Made by a program: the position numbers and the translations under genes. The notes below the pieces were generated by a model, which was given only the letters and a program-made list of their open reading frames with translations, was not told where the DNA came from and ran no database searches. From Mugil cephalus (lineage: Eukaryota > Chordata > Actinopteri > Mugiliformes > Mugilidae), in the NCBI RefSeq assembly GCF_022458985.1, contig NC_061777.1, forward strand, positions 12,985,668 to 13,049,667: 64,000 bases of DNA, written 5' to 3'. Shown piece by piece: positions 60,057 to 64,000 of this stretch. Positions within the stretch are counted from its first letter, which is position 1, and each line of letters starts with the position of its first letter.

Positions 60057-61559
60057 GTAAATGTGAAACGCGGGTTAATGCTCGCTTTAGCACGGGGATC
60101 CTGCCTTTTTTTATTTCGGGCCTTCCCGTGCCTTCTTTACCGCATAGGCCACAGTCCCAGCTACCAGTTTAAAATGTTTAGTGATTGAATGAGCTGACTT
60201 TGAGGAATTTGGATGAGCATTAATTTCTCGGAAGGGAGGTCCCAAAGTGATGCCTCATGTGGCTTAATTTGACCAACTTACTTTTGCTGGAGGGATTTCA
60301 GAAGAGCTGGAAATGGTGACAAGGCTGGCAAATTGTGTGATAGAGTCAAATGCAGATATGTTTTTTTTTTTTTTTTTTGCCTTAAAGAGAAAGTCAGCCA
60401 AGTTCATACACATATCTGTTTAGTCCCACCATTCATTCCTCCTGTGTTTGTGTCATGCTGATCTGGTCCTTCCTGTTTGGTCACCTTTCCTCCATTACAG
60501 GCATATCTCTAACCGGCCCCCCCTTTATTTTTTAGATGCAACCCTCAGGAAACGTTAAAAAAATAATCACATTTGCCTCCTTTTAAACACAATCAATGTT
60601 TAACACACTGTCCTTCCCCAATACCTCACTTGCTTTCTGACTTGTTGCCTCTGAGGAATGTAGCTACAACAGGTGCCTCCTTTTTTTTTTTTTTTTCTTT
60701 TTTTTGTTTTGTGGTTCCTGGCTGCTAATACGCCAAGATAAACACGCCTCACACGAGAAGGAAGTAAGGAAGAGTCTGGCAGAGTCAAAGTATTGTTGAC
60801 TGAATTCTTGAAGACAAACACTTTTGCGAGGCACACGCCCCGGTCCGACAGTCGTACGTGAGATTAAAATGAGCTGCGTTGAGCAACTAAACAAACTGCC
60901 TGTCTGCTCAGACCTACAGCACCTCTGGTATTTAATTATCTGACGCGGCCTGAGCTTTTCCCACGTCAGTGTTTTATTTGCTTTCTGAGCACGTGTGGAG
61001 AGGTGGAGCCGAGGTGTTTGCACCCCTGGGTGTGTGTCCTCTGTTCCGCTTCATCGATATCAAAAGTAAAAATGTATGTGCAGTGCTGCAACGTTATGTT
61101 ATAGCTGAAAGGAAATGTCTTTTGGCCGCCCCCCCATCTGCGAGTTCGCATTGCTTCGTAGTGGAGCATATTCTTTGAACACAACACCAAATGGCATCAC
61201 AGTTTGGCTTTCAAGACGAGGCATTGTTGCCTCGGTGGTTCCCGTGCTGTGAAACAAACGTTGCACAAGGCGTGCTGTTGTGTGGAAAACTACTCTCGGT
61301 GCATTCCTGAAGAAGTAAGATGACCTGCTCGGAGCTGGTTTTCTTGTTGAAGTGAAGTGAGGCCTTCAGGGAAGCGAGCAGCCACTGCTCGGCTTAATGG
61401 ATTCGCTTGGCAACATGCAAATGAAGTGTAAGGGAGAATCTGAGCCTAGACCGGCAGGTCGGTGGACTCCCTATTGTTACATAAAACACGCTGCTGTACA
61501 GATGTTGCTCAGGTTCTTTGCATTGTGGCCCGGTGGTATGTAGGAGGGAGACTGCGTGT

Positions 61560-61574
61560 CCCCCCCCCCCCCCC
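61560..61574. repeat. 15-bp C tract
   Basis: An uninterrupted run of C followed by TCCACACCACCTCCCCG. It is a pyrimidine-rich island within HIP1R intron 1. Confidence 0.9.
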
Positions 61575-61792
61575 TCCACACCACCTCCCCGTCACAGAGT
61601 TCATCAGTACTGCTGATTCATGCGACACAGCGACTGAAACTCCTCTCCCTCTCCGGCCTTCTCTGCTCTTCCTGCCGACCTCGGCACCAAGGTGAAACGT
61701 CTCACACAGCGCCCTGTGTGTTTGTGTGCGGTGTTTGCTTTCCCCCCCTCGCTGCTGTTGCCTGAGTGAGCGCCCATGGGGGAGAGAGAGAG

Positions 61793-61839
61793 ATAGGTAG
61801 GTAGGTAGGTAGGTAGGTAGGTAGGTAGGTAGGAAGGAA
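61793..61839. repeat. (TAGG)n microsatellite grading into (AAGG)n
   Basis: About ten TAGG units preceded by a short GA run and followed by AAGG units to about 61845. Confidence 0.9.
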
Positions 61840-62290
61840 GGAAGGAGAGAGAAGTGGGGAGGAGGGGGGATGGGAGTAGCACAGGATACACAGCTAAGCT
61901 GAGTAGGAGTAGAGAGCATTAAAAGCATTTTGACTCGTAGTGTGTGTGTGCGTTTGTGCGTTATTAAATGTTTTTGCAGTGAGATTTTCGAATCAGCTGT
62001 GACCTTTAGCATTTCCTGCTAAATGCGAGGCGTCAAATTCTGAAGGGATGTACCTCATACGATTCTCATACGCTATTTACACAACACATGCTCATGATGC
62101 ATGTGAGTTGTCACTGACAACAGACCAACGATAACTAGACACAGTGTAATCATAATCATACTCATGCCTGTTAACAACTTGTGAATGAGTATATCAGTGT
62201 GTGTAGTGTTTATGTGTGTGCGAGTGTATTTATATGTTTTATTTGTTTTTTATTTGTGTGAAGGACTCTGGGTTGCATTTTTTTTTTGGT

Positions 62291-62324
62291 AGGAAAAGTG
62301 CTATATAAATAAAGTTTGATTTGA
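62291..62324 (+). repeat. Retroelement-type 3' tail
   Basis: AGGAAAAGTGCTATATAAAT followed by AAAGTTTGATTTGA is like the conserved 3' tails of fish LINE/SINE elements. The body upstream is not recognisable. Confidence 0.5.
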
Positions 62325-62707
62325 CGGTATACATTTCCTCGGCTTCCATACATCATGTGAATCACATCCCTCAGAAAACGGGTCAAGAAGCAATCTAGAT
62401 TCAGCCTGTTGCTCGTTTTAATATAATACACATAATTTAATAAGACATAAAAGCTGGTTATAATCTAATAAGTCCCTCCATCTGTGCAGCCATTCAGCGG
62501 TTCGGTCGATCAGTTCACTCTTCCTTAAGTTCGTCCGTCCAAACTGGCCGTGTTGACATTTAAGTTAAACCCAGACATGTCTTGTCTTGTGCGTAGCTGT
62601 CACCAGTGTTCCTAACTTGGATCATGCTGCTTCCATGGGTTTCTCAACTGCGTCGAGATCGAATCGGACTCCGAATTTTTTGCAGAGCATCTGACAAACC
62701 TGACAAA

Positions 62708-62741
62708 CCCACACAATCTACATGCATGTAGATTGTGTGGG
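62708..62741. repeat. Perfect 34-bp palindrome
   Basis: CCCACACAATCTACATG (62708-62724) is followed without spacer by its exact reverse complement (62725-62741), centred on ATGCAT. Symmetry ends abruptly at both sides. Confidence 0.95.
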
Positions 62742-63267
62742 CCGGTGGAGAGCTTTTGTTATCTTTGTACACAATATGCATTGCAGTGGCGTGTGCAGTG
62801 TACTTTCTCTTTGGGAGGCCGAGCTTTGAGGAGGAAAACAAGACGTGCAGTGCGGGTTTGGTTTGATGCCTGTGTTCATGTGGGAGAGGAAGGGATGAGG
62901 ACTCAGTCTCCCATAGGAAGACGGAAGCAACACAATGAGAATAAAATGTGTTGCAAAACCAACTGGTCTGGAAGAGAAAATCACGTGAACTCTTTGTGTT
63001 ATATAATAGTCCACACTTAATAAATGCATTTCCTCTGTTGGTTTTGAATGAATTGTTAGCGTTGTTAATAGTCCTACTTGAAGCTAACCTCGCCTAGTAG
63101 GTGTGGGACGGCGTGTTGAGGTCTGAGTGTGACCTTGTTCGCCAGATCCCCAGCAGCAGTCTGTTGAATTAAGCTGATAAAGACCTGGAATAAGTGCTCT
63201 CGTCTGGTGGCAGCATGAACAGTGAGGAGCAGCTCTGGTGTAGCGTTGATGCCTTTGATTTCCTTAG

Positions 63268-63336
63268 CTTCGAGCACTGCGTCAGGCCGGGATGTCCAAG
63301 CACATGGACACGCTGCTCAAAAGCAGAGATGACACG
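63268..63336 (+). CDS. Candidate alternative HIP1R exon, 23 codons
   Basis: A possible acceptor (TTTGATTTCCTTAG) and donor (ACACG before GTAAGA) bound a 69-nt open segment reading LRALRQAGMSKHMDTLLKSRDDT. Its phase (0-0) fits HIP1R exon 1, so it could be a cassette exon. Its internal ATG at 63292 could instead make it part of an alternative first exon (MSKHMDTLLKSRDDT). I know no such segment in mammalian HIP1R. It may be a chance match to splice signals. Confidence 0.35.
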
Positions 63337-64000
63337 GTAAGAGGAGACGCCTGGTATTAAAGCAGCGCGCGGGTGTTTGTCGCGAGCTAGCGTGCTACTA
63401 CTACTACACTAATGCTAGCTGGACCTTATGGCAGCCCTTTGGGATTAGTGGAGGCTTTCCCTCTCTCTCTCTCACTTCTCCTCTCTGCTGGTCGGAGGAT
63501 TCACTGACCCTGGAACGTGATGCAGAGACACGGAGGATCTCTCAGACAGGCGGGCTTTGTTAATAGAGAGTGGATTTCTCCTGACTTACATTTAACCGTG
63601 ACTTTGGGAAACCGTCTGCGTGCGTCCGTGTTGCGCTGATGCGAGGCTCGATAGTGAGCTTTTGAGTGCACTGTGCAAACAATGAGTAACCTCAAAGTCT
63701 TAAAATAACTACAACAATTTGTAACAGTCCCAGCAGTTTGAGAAGCTGAATGTAAACGGTTACATGAAGAGTGTATTGACCCTTTTCTATCATAATGTAT
63801 TAAGAGTCATATTCTAAGGTTTTGTTAGTCGCAGCCCTGCTAGTGACTGGAGGGCCATTGGTTTGATCTCCTGTCTTCATTACTTCAATTGTGGCCTTGA
63901 GCAAATACATGTAATTCGACAAGTGGCCCTGAAACTCCCTATGGTAGACAAAAATGCTTCAGTTGACGGCGGCTGGCCATCGTGCACTTCTTTAGGCGGT

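Larger units (their letters stand above)
60057..64000. other. hip1r: HIP1R intron 1 (open at the right edge)
   Basis: It holds T tracts near 60360-60379 and 60680-60705, a 15-bp C tract at 61560-61574, a (TAGG)n array, a retroelement-like tail at about 62290, a perfect 34-bp palindrome and a candidate small exon at 63268-63336. No other gene recognised. Confidence 0.6.

Noticed and set aside
61509-62012. Minus-strand frame with PTYLPTYLPTYL
   Set aside because: Translation of the (TAGG)n repeat; no other coding evidence.
1-64000. CRISPR arrays, operons, phage or bacterial defence loci
   Set aside because: No regularly spaced direct repeats and no prokaryotic gene organisation; the window is spliced vertebrate DNA throughout.

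Overview
The window is vertebrate nuclear DNA, most likely from a teleost fish and probably a percomorph. It holds split genes with GT-AG introns, many of them only 80-300 bp long. It also carries fish-type Tc1 transposon remnants, MITEs, a tRNA-derived SINE and abundant (CA)n/(TA)n repeats. The gene order CLIP1 - ZCCHC8 - RSRC2 - KNTC1 - HCAR - HIP1R matches the block around human 12q24.31. Gene names rest on recognising the protein families; no database search was run.

Layout. 1-20640 (minus strand): CLIP1 (CLIP-170), open at its 3' end. Twenty-one coding exons give 2052 codons in one consistent frame: two CAP-Gly domains, a Ser-rich linker and a very long coiled coil. A single 2454-bp exon supplies 818 of those codons. 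20640-22919: a decayed Tc1 element and other repeats. 22920-27065 (minus): ZCCHC8, 14 exons, 777 aa. It has a CCHC knuckle, a PSP region, a His tract, a 13-aa tandem repeat, two GC-AG introns and one intron with U12-type signals. 27485-28997 (plus): an unrecognised four-exon gene of 380 aa, head to head with ZCCHC8. 30249-34874 (minus): RSRC2, 10 coding exons, 409 aa. 36013-53281 (plus): KNTC1 (ROD), 61 coding exons, 2215 aa, intact. 55355-56314 (minus): one hydroxycarboxylic-acid-receptor-like GPCR, 319 aa, in a single coding exon. 59964 to the right edge (plus): coding exon 1 of HIP1R and the first 3.9 kb of its intron.

The genes are ordinary chromosomal neighbours, not a pathway. CLIP1 is a microtubule plus-end protein, ZCCHC8 belongs to the nuclear exosome targeting complex, RSRC2 is an RS-rich nuclear protein, KNTC1 is the ROD subunit of the kinetochore RZZ complex, HCAR is a metabolite receptor and HIP1R is an endocytic adaptor. 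Two pairs, ZCCHC8 with the unknown gene and RSRC2 with KNTC1, are divergent and probably share promoters. I found no CRISPR array, operon, phage or other prokaryote-type system. The most open items are the unknown gene at 27485-28997, the frame-neutral giant CLIP1 exon, the unusual introns of ZCCHC8 and several uncatalogued inverted repeats.
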